The notes beneath the pieces were generated by a model. The model saw only the letters and a program-made list of their open reading frames with translations. It searched no databases and was not told where the DNA came from. Made by a program: the position numbers and the translations under genes. From BS150m-G50 sp964517435 (lineage in GTDB: Bacteria; CAIWAD01; BS150m-G50), in contig CAZFEC010000004.1 of NCBI GenBank assembly GCA_964517435.1, positions 53,708-117,707 on the forward strand: 64,000 nt of DNA, written 5' to 3'. This document shows, in pieces, positions 53,945 through 63,887 of this stretch. How positions within the stretch are numbered: position 1 is the stretch's first letter; each line of letters starts with the position of its first letter.

Positions 53945-55024
53945 CTACTGCTCCACAATCAAATCCAACCAAGTCTGCAGCGCCGGTCTCGGTTCATCGT
54001 TTTCATCATAGAACGAGACACTGCCGAAGACCTCCCAGGCGGTTCCCGATCCGTGCCAGTAGTAGAGATGGAGCCAGTTCAACAGCGGGATACCGCGATT
54101 TCCCAGCCACTCCGGCAACCGTTCGACGAAATCCCCCTGCGCCTGTTCCGTGGCCAGCCAGGGGGGATCGAGTGAGCCGAGTGCTGCCGCCGGCCAGCCG
54201 GTCTCGGTGATGACGATTGGCAGCGTTCCGATCCGGTCGAACAGCGGTTGCAGATAATCCGGCGGCACCTCCTGCGGTGTGTCGTAGACGAGGAAGGGAT
54301 AAGTGGTGATACCGATCAGGTCGAGCAGTTCCAGGTTGTGGTCGGTCAGTGCCTCCCACCAGGGGGCGTCGTAACCGGCGTTGGGCGCGATACCCGCCAG
54401 GTGTTCGTAGTTGAAGACGACGCCGAGCCGCGTCTCAGGTGAGGCCGCCTTCACGGCCGGGTAGGTCGTTTCGTAGAACTCCAGCCAGTTGGCGTAGTCG
54501 GCGGCATTCTGCTCGTAGTAGCTGCTGTTCTCATTGCCGAGGAAGAGATAAGGCGGGGAATGCTCAATGGCGAATTGAACCGTCATGGCGGCGAACAGCT
54601 CCCGGGCCGCGGTGTTGGTCCAGTTATCGGTCGTGTCGGTCGGTACCCGCAGGTGCAGCGTGGTGCCGCTCCGCCAGCCGAAGACCTGAACCGGCGTGTA
54701 GTCGTAAGTCGCGGTGTTGGCGACGACCAGCAGCGCGGCGCTGGGAATGGCGCCGGCGTCGCTGCCTCCGCTGACATCATCCCGCCAGGCGCAGTTGGAC
54801 ATGACCGCGGCATCACCCATGGCGGCGATCTGCTCGAAGAAGGTCCCGACGGCGCCCGGATTCCCCGGATGCCCCGGCCAGGAGAGGCCGAAGCCCTTTA
54901 CCGCGTACTCCGGTTCGTTATCGCCGTTGCCGTCGTCGGGGTCATCTCGAGCACAACCGCTCCAGAGCAGTGCTCCGAACAGGCCGTAGAGTAAAGGGCG
55001 GCAACCGCCGCCGGATCGAATCAA
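53945..55024 (-). CDS. Lipoprotein with glycoside-hydrolase-like (beta/alpha)8 domain
   Basis: 359 residues. The lipoprotein signal ends in the lipobox LLWSGC (Cys about residue 24), followed by an Asp-rich linker typical of a surface or periplasmic lipoprotein. The body resembles clan-A glycosidases: FLGNENSSYY (candidate acid/base Glu) and IVITETGWP (candidate nucleophile Glu, about 278), with GITTYPFLVYD between them. The family cannot be fixed (GH5-, GH17- or GH53-like). It starts with TTG 55024 after GAGGTG. It lies upstream of the second C25 gene but has a 444-bp gap before it. Confidence 0.75.
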   Translation of the reverse strand: MIRSGGGCRPLLYGLFGALLWSGCARDDPDDGNGDNEPEYAVKGFGLSWPGHPGNPGAVGTFFEQIAAMGDAAVMSNCAWRDDVSGGSDAGAIPSAALLVVANTATYDYTPVQVFGWRSGTTLHLRVPTDTTDNWTNTAARELFAAMTVQFAIEHSPPYLFLGNENSSYYEQNAADYANWLEFYETTYPAVKAASPETRLGVVFNYEHLAGIAPNAGYDAPWWEALTDHNLELLDLIGITTYPFLVYDTPQEVPPDYLQPLFDRIGTLPIVITETGWPAAALGSLDPPWLATEQAQGDFVERLPEWLGNRGIPLLNWLHLYYWHGSGTAWEVFGSVSFYDENDEPRPALQTWLDLIVEQ

Positions 55025-55399
55025 GAATCACCTCACTGTTTCGGGATCGGTCCACCAGATTTCGGCACCTGGCGCCTCTGTTGATGTTATTCTGAAAGTT
55101 AGCATTCGCCATCCGTATATCCAACTCGTGCACGGAATTCCCCTGAAGCCGTCAGCCTCACCTCTGCCTAAATGAATCCGCACCAGCCGCGTCATTGCTT
55201 TAAATGGCGCAAATCAGTACTTTCAAGTGACGAATAACGAGTAAACAGTAGCAGTAAATAGTAAATCGCTATCCTACCTATCTGACCTGATCACGCAAAC
55301 ATCGGCAAACCCGCAGGCGCGGAATTCCGCCGGCGCCGAACTACGGTCTGCGCGAACGGAGGGCTTTACAGCCGGTGGTCGGAGTCAGAGGAGGTATGA
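55025..55399. other. Divergent intergenic region
   Basis: 375 bp between the divergently transcribed lipoprotein and SUMF1-domain genes, so it should hold two promoters. I see only a 12-bp palindrome GCGGAATTCCGC (55319-55330) and an AT-rich stretch near 55200-55280; no convincing promoter. Confidence 0.5.
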
Positions 55400-56608
55400 A
55401 TGTTTCGTATGCAACGCATTGTCGTCACCCTCACGCTAACGTTGACCTGCCTTACTCCCCTCCTGGCGATCGATCCTCCGGTCGCGGCGATTCATCTGGT
55501 GGAGAACGGTGAGGAACTCACCATGATGCTGACCTGGACGGCGGTAGCGGAGGCGGACTATTACGGCATCTACTCCTGCAGTACGGCTTGTGACGAGGCC
55601 GGTTTACCGCTGCGCTTCATCGACAGCGGCCAGCTCTCCTGTGAGGTCAGCGGCAGCGAGCAGGGTTTCTTTTATGTTACCGCGGAGGCGGCTCCACAGC
55701 CGCCGGCCGGTTTTTGTCTCGTTCACGCCGGGACCTTCACCATGGGGCAGAACGGCGCCGCGATGCCGGAGCACACCATAACCCTGACCCGCTCCTTCTT
55801 CCTGGCCGAGCACGAAGTCACCAACGCGGAATACCGGGACGCACTGCAATGGGCTTATGACGGCGGCCTGGTCACGGTCGCCGGCGACTGGGTGCGGGCG
55901 CATGGGGTCGACATCTTCTTTCTGGGCGATCAGGAACATGGCGAGCTGCTCTTCGACGCCGACGCCGGGCAGTTCTATCTGCAGGCCGCCACCGCCGATC
56001 ATGGCAGCTGGGGCCCCGGGATGGCTTTTCCGGGGGGATATGATCCGGCCGCTCACCCGGTCAAGTACGCCAACTGGTACGGTGCCGCCTGCTACTGCGA
56101 CTGGCTGAGCCTGCAGGGGGGATTGACTCCCTTCTATAACGGCGACTGGTCGGTTGGACCGGGGCACGATCCCTACCAGGCGGAGGGTTACACCCTTCCC
56201 ACCGAGGCGGAATGGGAGCATGCGGCACGCTATCATGACGGCCGCCGCTATCCCTGGGGCGATTATCCTCCCAACTGCAACTACGCCAATTTCTGGAACA
56301 ACTACTTCTGCGTCGGCTGGACGCGGCGGGTGGGCGTCCTCCCCGCCGGCAACAGCCAGCTGGGCCTTCAGGACCTGGCGGGAAACATCTGGGAATGGTG
56401 CAACGACTGGTGGGACAACGATTACTATTATTCCACCCCGCCGGTCGATCCGCCCGGTCCCGTCACCGGAGTTGAGCGAATCATGCGCGGGGGTTTCTGG
56501 TTCTTCTCGGCGGAGATCCTCCAGTCAGCCAGCCGCGGCTATGTCGAACCGGAACACGCCAGTTACTATGCGGGATTCAGGCCGAGACTGTTGGTGAGTG
56601 ACGAATGA
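55400..56608 (+). CDS. Secreted SUMF1/formylglycine-generating-enzyme-like domain protein
   Basis: 402 residues. Signal peptide about 1-24. A short FN3-like unit follows (about 30-98; TMMLTWTAVAEADYYGIYS ... GFFYVTAE). The C-terminal 300 residues are an FGE-sulfatase-type domain: VHAGTFTMG, FFLAEHEVTNAEYRDAL, YTLPTEAEWEHAARY, LAGNIWEWCNDWW and IMRGGFWF. The domain in FGE itself converts sulfatase Cys to formylglycine, but many members are not FGE, and I see no clear catalytic Cys pair and no sulfatase gene nearby. GAGGAGG precedes the ATG by five bases. It has no T9SS CTD. Confidence 0.87.
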   Translation: MFRMQRIVVTLTLTLTCLTPLLAIDPPVAAIHLVENGEELTMMLTWTAVAEADYYGIYSCSTACDEAGLPLRFIDSGQLSCEVSGSEQGFFYVTAEAAPQPPAGFCLVHAGTFTMGQNGAAMPEHTITLTRSFFLAEHEVTNAEYRDALQWAYDGGLVTVAGDWVRAHGVDIFFLGDQEHGELLFDADAGQFYLQAATADHGSWGPGMAFPGGYDPAAHPVKYANWYGAACYCDWLSLQGGLTPFYNGDWSVGPGHDPYQAEGYTLPTEAEWEHAARYHDGRRYPWGDYPPNCNYANFWNNYFCVGWTRRVGVLPAGNSQLGLQDLAGNIWEWCNDWWDNDYYYSTPPVDPPGPVTGVERIMRGGFWFFSAEILQSASRGYVEPEHASYYAGFRPRLLVSDE

Positions 56609-56918
56609 CAAGTGAAATATTGCCGAGTTTACATAATACCGACTTTAGCTACATAATAAACAACAGCATACATCGTCAATTTGCAGATTTACCTCAGTAT
56701 CTCCTTGTTTTTCAACGTCTGGTCATGGTCCGACCCCGTTCGACAACCTGCTGAACCCTCAAGGCGAATGAGTAAAAAAACGCGAAAATCATCGAGTTCT
56801 TGACGAAAACGGCCGTTTCCCACCCATTATCGCACAATTTTGCGCCATTTTCGCGTGAAATTGAAAAGGGGGCGCCGAAGCACCCCCTTGATCGCCTTAC
56901 ACAAATCATCATCGATCA
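56609..56918. other. Convergent intergenic region with terminator
   Basis: 310 bp between the convergent SUMF1-domain and large repeat-protein genes. Contains the terminator at 56866 and a CGCGAAAAT/ATTTTCGCG complementary pair around 56783-56855. No gene seen. Confidence 0.6.
56863..56889 (-). terminator. Terminator for the large minus-strand gene
   Basis: AAGGGGG (56866-56872) pairs with CCCCCTT (56883-56889); on the minus strand the stem is followed by TTTTC. Confidence 0.65.
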
Positions 56919-59900
56919 TCATCGATTCGGTACCGCCGTGCCGTTGGCTTTTTCCTCCTCACCAGCGGTGATCACCATCTCCCGGTATGCCGTCACCAGG
57001 TAATAGTATTCTCCGGTCGCGTCTTCGGTGTACATCGTTTCCCATGGGCTCGCGATCAGATTCCCCGGGCCCGGCGTGAAGTAGGGCGTAGTGTCGCGAT
57101 AGACGTTGAAGTGCATAACCCAGATCGGATAGCTCCAGGTCAGAGTCACTACCTCGTCACTCGGTTCGTAATCGATCTGCAGATCGGTTACAGCCGGCAG
57201 CGGCTGCCAGGTGAACGGTGCCGGTCCGCCGTGGTTGTTCCCCTCGTCGCTTTCGGCTACCTCCTCCAGGCAATCAGCCAGCAGCCAGGCGGACCAGGCG
57301 GCGGCCGTTTCGGAAGTCGCCCAGAAGGAACCGTCGTAGGTGCTCCCGGCCGGGATGCTGCCGACGATCAGCGTCTGATCCGGCGTGTCGAGCGGCGTGG
57401 GCGGCACGGCAAGGTCGCTGTAGAATCCGAGCGTGAACTGGCCGCTGGGTCCCGCTCCCAGGTTCTCCACGGTGAAGTAGAGCTCGACATAGTCGTGCGG
57501 GTAGGCCTCGGCCTGACTCCAGTAGAGGTCGCTGATTGAGAGGTCGGGATCACCGCCCGCGATCCAGTTGATGATACCGTCGGGATCGTCTTCCCATGCT
57601 TCGCCGGAGAAGCCCCCTGTGGCGCCGGCAAAGGTTACCGTCTCAAAAGGTGGTTGGGGGATGTAGCGCGATACATTGAACATTCCGTTCCAGGTATTGT
57701 CCGGGAAGTGAGCTCCGTCGATAACCAGACCGGATTGAGTACTGTTGATCTGCAGCAGCGTTCCGAACATCGGGCCCTGCTGGAAGGTGCAGTGATGCAG
57801 CGTGTGCACCGGATCCAGGTTGCCATAATTGCCAATGTTGATACCCTGGGTGTCCATGTACTCGAACAACGCGTACTCGGCGCTCAGGGTACCACCTTCA
57901 CTGACATTACAGTAGTAATGGCCGCTACCGCTGCGGCTGAGGATCGCCGGGTGCGTATCAGCGCCCAGCAGTTCCAGCCGGCCCATCACGTACACGCCGC
58001 CCATGTCACCCAGCAGCAGCTGCGAATCGGGCGAGAGGTTGAGTATTCCATTGGTTCCGATCGAGCATTCGTAATAGTCAGCCAGGCTTAACGTGTGTCC
58101 GTTGAGCTGCAGCGTACCGGAGGTCACCTGCAGGCCGCCGCTGAGGGCCAGGTCGTTCTGTAGTATCGCCGGTTCCAGCCGTTCTTCCCGGGTCTGATCC
58201 GCTTCCTTGACTGCAGGTGAGGGTGTCACTTCCCCCTGTGCCTCCGGTTCAGCCTTCTGTACCAGCAGATCGTAGAACTGGTAGGTCCCCTGCAGGTCGA
58301 CCAGCTGTTCCGCCGCGCCGGTGAGGCAAAGACTGGAATTGGGATCGTAGAAGTTAGCTCCGGGAGCCTGGTAGATATCACCCTCGAAGTAGTGGGTCTC
58401 CACCGGTTCATTGAAGCCCTCCAGGCTGCCGGCCAGCAGGTTCAGATCGTGCTGGATCCAGAGGTTGGACTGATAGTACAGGGTGCCGCTTGCCTTGTCG
58501 ATGGTCAGATCCCAGAACTCGGCGGTAGGCCAGGTCTCGATCCACTGTTCACCGGTGCCGTCGAAGGTAACTACCGAGGTGCCGGGATTGAATCCCACCC
58601 TGTAGTCATAGGTGGAGTTGTAGTCGAACCAGCTGCCGCCGACATCGATCTCGATACCGTTGAAGAGTGGATACGCGCAGAGCCCGGCGCCGCCGTAGAT
58701 CTCAATACTACCTTCCACATCCAGCGTCACTCCTTCGTTCAGCATCAACGGTCCGGAGCTGATCCAAAGGTTGCCGAGTACATCTACCGTAAGCAAATCC
58801 TCTATCTCGAAGAAATAGCCGGTCGTCGTCGGTTTGGTCACGGTCAGGTCGAAGAACGATTCGTCGTTGTGGATCGAGGCCGGCATATCGCCGAAAAATG
58901 TGACGCTGGAGTTCGTCTCCAGGAACCCGAGGGCACCGCGCAGGTTGGTCCAGTTCAATCCCACGGACACGCTACCCTCGTCCGGGTCCAGTTGTCCGCC
59001 GGTCTCGATCAGCAGGTCACCGGCGACGGTCAGAGCATTCCCATTCAGGTCGAGGGTACGGTTGATGAGATGCAGCTCGCCGTTAACTGTCAGCGGGTTT
59101 GTGGTAGAAACGTTACCTCCGCTCTTGTCGATGGTCAAGTTGTGAAGGTAGTTGCCGGCTGCGCATTCAAGGGAGGAATAGAGACCGCCTGTGAACTCAC
59201 ACAGACCGCCGCTGGGTTGCAGACCGTTCTCGTAAAGTGCAAACAAATGTCCTCCCAGCCGGATGATACCACCGGAGATAAGACTGCCATTGGAACCACC
59301 GAACTGCAGCCCGTCATTTGTCACCTCGAACAGACCGTCGCTCATGTAGAGCGCCCCGGCAATGCTCATGAAGTTGCCGGTGTAGGCGCGGTCGCACAGC
59401 ACCTGCCCGCCGACCAGGGTCAGTGACCCGTAGGTGTCCAGGATGAAGTTGTCATGCACCGTCAGCCACCCCTCACCCAGAGCCAGATTGCCGTTGATCG
59501 TGACGTTGGTGCCTTCGATGTACCCACCCGCATCTACGGTGATCGTCGCGTTGGCGGGCAATTCGAGAGGAGACTCCAGCAGCAGATTTGCACTCTGTAC
59601 GTTGAGAGTATTACCGGGATTAACATGAAGTGTTCCAACAACTTCATGCGAGTAGCCGTTGTCATCAAGTGTAACCTGATTCCCCTGGAACTTGTCGATA
59701 TACAGATCGCCGAACTGGGCATTGAGACTGTGGCTGTAGTTGTGGATCTCCCCCGGATTCATGCCATCCATGTAGACAACGGTTCCTCCCGGTAGCAGTG
59801 GAACATTGCAACCTTCATAGAAGATCCACCTGCCCTCGCAGTGAATCTCGCCGCCTCCTGAACCGCTGCACAGCGAGCCATCCCGCCAGAGCATGTCCGT

Positions 59901-61586
59901 GCCTACCCTGACATAATCGTCCGCGTCCATCAACAGTTGACCGGTGATATCAAAATCACCATCCATGTCAACCACATGACTGTCCGGACTGAAAAAGCCG
60001 CTGCTGAAGATCAAATCACCATCGAGATCCAGCGTCGATACAACGCTGACGCTGTTCATCCGCGACACCGGATAGGAGGTGCCGTCGTGACGGTAACGGA
60101 GAGTCTGTTCGCCGGCGGCACGCTTCCCCTTGCGACCGGTTTTTCCCAGCTCTGGCAGGGCGACCGGCCGGTCGCCCCTGCTATCTCTGCTGGTTGTCTT
60201 GTCGATCCTGACGTCGTGGAAGCTGCTGCCGATACCGTGCCCCAGAACGACATCGCTGCCACCGTAGAGTTCAATCGCACCACCTGCCGGGTTGAAGTCA
60301 TGCCGCAGCCCGGTAAAGCTGCCGGAGGTTCGGATTGTACCGCCTGTAATGATGTCGGTCAGAGTGTATTCACAGTCATAGAGACAGATTCCGTTGTCTT
60401 TGAAGTCGAGCACACCACCGCTCATTGTGATGTAGGCATTCTGTGTGTAGGGCCAGTAGCTGTCGATCGGATAGCCGCCGTGGATATTCATCGTACCGCC
60501 GGTAATGGTGATCCCACCGTTGAGGTCCACCCAATTTAGGCCGTCCTGATGTAGATTCAATTCACCCGCGTTGACGATATAGCTACCCTGGATGGTGGAG
60601 GTGACGATGTCGGCGGCGGTAAAGACCGCGCCGTTGATACGTAGCGTGCCGATGCTCCAGTGCCAGTTCTCACAGTTGATCGTCCCGGAAGGACAGTACA
60701 ACTCGCCGAACCAGTTCTGCAGGTGCAGGGTAGGAATATCGGTGTCGCCGATAAGTGCCTGATCCTCTGACACACTGTAAAAATGCACTGTACCAGTGCT
60801 GGTGCCCAGTACCCCCGGGCCGGCGTGATTATTCCAATCGCCTTGCAGGTAGAGGTCGTAAGACCACAGGTTGAGATACCCCGATATGGTACTGAGATCG
60901 CCATTCACATACAGATCGCTCATCAGTTCTATATCGCTGTTGATCAACGTCAGGTCATTGAAGTAGTCCATCTCGGTAGTGGTCAGATTCGAGTTGGAGT
61001 TCTCGAAGATGAATTCACCAGCGTTGAAGTTGAAATAGGAGCCGGGCAGCTTGTAGATACCGCCGTTCAGCGTGACTCTGTATGAGGAGTTCCCTTCCAG
61101 CTCGGTGTCGTTCAGAAGTATCAGATTACCGGTGATGGTGAAATCCTCTGTACATAAGCTGCTGAACTGGAGGCCATAGTCATCCTTGTGGTTCTCTATG
61201 TTATGAAGGGAGGTACGGCTGTCGTGGTTCTGGATACCAGCGCCTTCAGGACCCTCGAATATGAAGGATCCGGATTGTGGATCCACCAGCGCGCCTGACT
61301 CGACAATCAGGTTGCCGGAGACCCGGACCTGAGTGTTATCGCCCATATCGAGGTCGCAACCCGGCTCACAGTAGAAATGCATCATGACATCGAATGTAGA
61401 GAACTCATCCGCCATGTGCAGATCGCCGGCGACACGAGCGTGACCGTGAACATCCAGATCGTGATTAAGAGTCAGGGAAGCGCCCGGTTTCAGATCCAGA
61501 TCATTGCACTCGGCGAGTGAATCTTCAATGATAGGGTAATTGGGGCAACCGGTAGAGATGATGACATCCGTATCTGAATCGGGCAC
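56919..61586 (-). CDS. Downstream part of a stop-interrupted giant protein: beta-repeat, CARDB and FN3-like domains
   Basis: The frame is open from 61757 to 56919, directly after and in phase with the TAG ending the gene at 61758. The first usable start in it is GTG 61586, which would give 1555 residues without signal peptide. The first 57 codons (DDLSFKCEVSEADWFGL...FRLHIYPSG) complete a domain begun before the TAG. Most of the protein (to about residue 1350) consists of repeats of the type LTVNGELHLINRTLDLNGN, like filamentous parallel beta-helix surface proteins. A CARDB domain (PDLSISDLYWSQAEAY) and an FN3-like end (VVTLTWSYPIW ... EYYYLVTAY) follow. No T9SS CTD. As a separate product it would not be exported. 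Confidence 0.7.
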   Translation of the reverse strand: MPDSDTDVIISTGCPNYPIIEDSLAECNDLDLKPGASLTLNHDLDVHGHARVAGDLHMADEFSTFDVMMHFYCEPGCDLDMGDNTQVRVSGNLIVESGALVDPQSGSFIFEGPEGAGIQNHDSRTSLHNIENHKDDYGLQFSSLCTEDFTITGNLILLNDTELEGNSSYRVTLNGGIYKLPGSYFNFNAGEFIFENSNSNLTTTEMDYFNDLTLINSDIELMSDLYVNGDLSTISGYLNLWSYDLYLQGDWNNHAGPGVLGTSTGTVHFYSVSEDQALIGDTDIPTLHLQNWFGELYCPSGTINCENWHWSIGTLRINGAVFTAADIVTSTIQGSYIVNAGELNLHQDGLNWVDLNGGITITGGTMNIHGGYPIDSYWPYTQNAYITMSGGVLDFKDNGICLYDCEYTLTDIITGGTIRTSGSFTGLRHDFNPAGGAIELYGGSDVVLGHGIGSSFHDVRIDKTTSRDSRGDRPVALPELGKTGRKGKRAAGEQTLRYRHDGTSYPVSRMNSVSVVSTLDLDGDLIFSSGFFSPDSHVVDMDGDFDITGQLLMDADDYVRVGTDMLWRDGSLCSGSGGGEIHCEGRWIFYEGCNVPLLPGGTVVYMDGMNPGEIHNYSHSLNAQFGDLYIDKFQGNQVTLDDNGYSHEVVGTLHVNPGNTLNVQSANLLLESPLELPANATITVDAGGYIEGTNVTINGNLALGEGWLTVHDNFILDTYGSLTLVGGQVLCDRAYTGNFMSIAGALYMSDGLFEVTNDGLQFGGSNGSLISGGIIRLGGHLFALYENGLQPSGGLCEFTGGLYSSLECAAGNYLHNLTIDKSGGNVSTTNPLTVNGELHLINRTLDLNGNALTVAGDLLIETGGQLDPDEGSVSVGLNWTNLRGALGFLETNSSVTFFGDMPASIHNDESFFDLTVTKPTTTGYFFEIEDLLTVDVLGNLWISSGPLMLNEGVTLDVEGSIEIYGGAGLCAYPLFNGIEIDVGGSWFDYNSTYDYRVGFNPGTSVVTFDGTGEQWIETWPTAEFWDLTIDKASGTLYYQSNLWIQHDLNLLAGSLEGFNEPVETHYFEGDIYQAPGANFYDPNSSLCLTGAAEQLVDLQGTYQFYDLLVQKAEPEAQGEVTPSPAVKEADQTREERLEPAILQNDLALSGGLQVTSGTLQLNGHTLSLADYYECSIGTNGILNLSPDSQLLLGDMGGVYVMGRLELLGADTHPAILSRSGSGHYYCNVSEGGTLSAEYALFEYMDTQGINIGNYGNLDPVHTLHHCTFQQGPMFGTLLQINSTQSGLVIDGAHFPDNTWNGMFNVSRYIPQPPFETVTFAGATGGFSGEAWEDDPDGIINWIAGGDPDLSISDLYWSQAEAYPHDYVELYFTVENLGAGPSGQFTLGFYSDLAVPPTPLDTPDQTLIVGSIPAGSTYDGSFWATSETAAAWSAWLLADCLEEVAESDEGNNHGGPAPFTWQPLPAVTDLQIDYEPSDEVVTLTWSYPIWVMHFNVYRDTTPYFTPGPGNLIASPWETMYTEDATGEYYYLVTAYREMVITAGEEEKANGTAVPNR

Positions 61587-61757
61587 AATGAAGCTGTGCC
61601 AGTTATCGGGATCGTGCCAATCGGTAGAAACAGCGCCGCTCCAGCTGCCGGAGGGGTAAATGTGGAGTCTGAACTCACCATAGCCGTCAGTTGAAGAGCT
61701 TATACAGAGTCCAAACCAGTCCGCCTCTGAAACCTCACACTTGAAGGACAGATCGTC

Positions 61758-63887
61758 CTATGCTCCCCCTCCGCCTGAGGCGGCAGTCTGGTAGAATTCA
61801 TTGCGAGCCCTGTAGTACGGAGTTTCCCCGAAATGATACAGCGCCATGAACAAATCTGCGATTCCGGTCTCCATTCGTTCCAGAAAGAATGAGTACTCAC
61901 CTGGTTCCAACCAGACATCGTACGTCTCCACCACTTCAAAGAAGTCCCAGATCACATCGTAAGCGTTTCCCACCTCCAGGATTTCCGTCCCTCCTTCAAA
62001 TTCCACCAGTGCCGGATCTCCATCCTCCGGACCGATCACCTTGATACCCCGATACTCTTCCGGCAGCGAGTGTCCATCCAGAACCACATATGGGGTATCG
62101 TACCAGCCCGGCATTGTAACCACCGGATCGACAAAGGAGGTGTCTCCGTAAAGCTCAAAGGTCCACAGATCACCCACGAAATTGCGCACTCCTACCGCAC
62201 ACCAGGTCGTGTCGGCCTGTTTGAATTTGAAGTAGTCAGGATCGGAATCGCTTTCCCTCCAGACATCATTCGAAAGCTCCGGCAGGCCACCCCCCTGGTA
62301 GATAATGAAACTTCCCCAACTGCCATCGGCTCCCAGCAGCTCGTGAGTGCCATTGTCGTTTACATGAACCTTGATGCGACAATCTCGTGAATTCGTTCCG
62401 TTCGGTATCTGCCAGTCGTAGACACCGTCATTTTCTGTATAGTCGACAATCTCTATCCAGCTTCCCGCGATTCCCCCCTCCAGCGAAAGGTAGATGCTTG
62501 CATACGTATCCGCACTGTAATCGCCATCCCAGGTAATGGAACAGAAATCGCCGTCGGAAATGACTTCGGCATCGCCGGCCCAGCCGTGCCAGCCGGTATC
62601 ACCATGTGGCGCTGTCAGCTTAACTCCTTCCTGTGCCCAGGAGCTGTTCAGGAAAGCCACACACACATGATCGAGAACATTCTTATGACGGCGATTAAGG
62701 GTGCCGCTATTGGGATCGTGGTTGAGAAATTCGTTGTTGGCGTTGTTGTAACCGACACAGGTCATGGAATGACCGATAATGCCGCTGATCAGAGGATGAC
62801 CATCGTCGACCGTGTCACGCAGGTAATCCCAGAACCAGTCGTAATCATGAAAATAGTACCAGTCACCGGTCGCTCCATATCCACGGTCGTCCGCCACCTC
62901 GATGATGCCGTCAGCGATGTCCTGAATCCAGGTAGAGCCTTCGCTATTGGTGTCCATCGCCACTTTCAAATCATGAGCCGAATCAGGTACGTGGTGATCG
63001 TCATGATCCTGGATGTCATCCCAGCGGGAAAACTGATACTTGACCAGGTTGCCGTATTTCCAGGGTCTTTCCACACTGATGTTGTCCCACCAGCACAGCA
63101 GCATTGAGCCGGAGCAGGGGGAACAGCCGTATGTCCACTGGATGTACGGCATGTGATCCTCCCAGGGGATAAAGACATCGTCACGGGAAAGCGTGCGGGT
63201 GCCGTTGGCGAAGGCGTCCCATTCCGCCTGGAAGTCCTCCGTTGCGACAAAGAAGCTGTTTTGCGCCTGAAGGTGAGCCTGGAATTCCGCAGCTGTTTTT
63301 GATTGTGCAGGTGGTGTGGGATTAACCACAACCGTTTTACCGGGAGTGGTGAATTCATACCAGATATCATTGAGGCCGAGTAGATAGGTGCTACCTGAAC
63401 TGCCATCTGCCGCAAGGGCTGTAGTCGCCTGCTGCTTGATCTCCGTGCCCAGGGCGTAGTCAGGTGAGAGCCCCTCCATTCGCTCCAGGAACGGTGGCAT
63501 ATCGCTGCGGGCCGACATCAGGATGCTGGCGTATTCGCCGTCGCCCCATTGCCCCTGGAAATCACCGGCTGCACCGCGGCCAGCACACAGCGCTTTCAAC
63601 TCACTGGCATCAGGGAAAGCCTTCCCCCGGGCATAGTTAAACCGGTAGGCGATCACCTCGCCATCGATCCAGTAGTAGGGAATCGGTTCCGTACCCTGTA
63701 CCTCCCCCCAGACCGCCCCGGCGTTGCGATCGGCGATCGGTTGGATTACGGTCAACGGGATTATTTCACCCTGAGTCACAGGTAACACCTTGGCATCCTG
63801 CTCTGGCACCATCACCCTGGCGAACAGCTGCGAAGTACAAATGCAGATCACTGCAAACGAAATTAGAGCTATACGCGTTTTCATCAT
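61758..63887 (-). CDS. Secreted C39-like cysteine peptidase protein, ended by in-frame TAG
   Basis: 709 residues to the stop. Signal peptide about 1-22 (MMKTRIALISFAVICICTSQ). Residues about 220-420 resemble a papain-like C39 peptidase: Cys in YGCSPCSGSMLLCWWD, His in GIIGHSMTCVGY and NHDPNSG. A beta-rich region follows (YTENDGVYDWQIPNGT; WRESDSDPDYFKFKQADTTWCAVGV). The last residues (LEPGEYSFFLERMETGIADLFMALYHF ... ASGGGGA) are the first part of a beta domain whose continuation lies beyond the TAG in the same frame. ATG 63887 is chosen with GGGGG upstream; a second ATG follows. A good sigma-54 promoter precedes it. Confidence 0.8.
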   Translation of the reverse strand: MMKTRIALISFAVICICTSQLFARVMVPEQDAKVLPVTQGEIIPLTVIQPIADRNAGAVWGEVQGTEPIPYYWIDGEVIAYRFNYARGKAFPDASELKALCAGRGAAGDFQGQWGDGEYASILMSARSDMPPFLERMEGLSPDYALGTEIKQQATTALAADGSSGSTYLLGLNDIWYEFTTPGKTVVVNPTPPAQSKTAAEFQAHLQAQNSFFVATEDFQAEWDAFANGTRTLSRDDVFIPWEDHMPYIQWTYGCSPCSGSMLLCWWDNISVERPWKYGNLVKYQFSRWDDIQDHDDHHVPDSAHDLKVAMDTNSEGSTWIQDIADGIIEVADDRGYGATGDWYYFHDYDWFWDYLRDTVDDGHPLISGIIGHSMTCVGYNNANNEFLNHDPNSGTLNRRHKNVLDHVCVAFLNSSWAQEGVKLTAPHGDTGWHGWAGDAEVISDGDFCSITWDGDYSADTYASIYLSLEGGIAGSWIEIVDYTENDGVYDWQIPNGTNSRDCRIKVHVNDNGTHELLGADGSWGSFIIYQGGGLPELSNDVWRESDSDPDYFKFKQADTTWCAVGVRNFVGDLWTFELYGDTSFVDPVVTMPGWYDTPYVVLDGHSLPEEYRGIKVIGPEDGDPALVEFEGGTEILEVGNAYDVIWDFFEVVETYDVWLEPGEYSFFLERMETGIADLFMALYHFGETPYYRARNEFYQTAASGGGGA

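Noticed and set aside
58392..59426. 344-codon plus-strand open frame
   Set aside because: Antisense to the beta-repeat protein; no family features.
61758..61760. Alternative genetic code with TAG as sense
   Set aside because: TAG ends purC, pssA, the GWxTD gene, the subtilase and alr at the expected protein ends.
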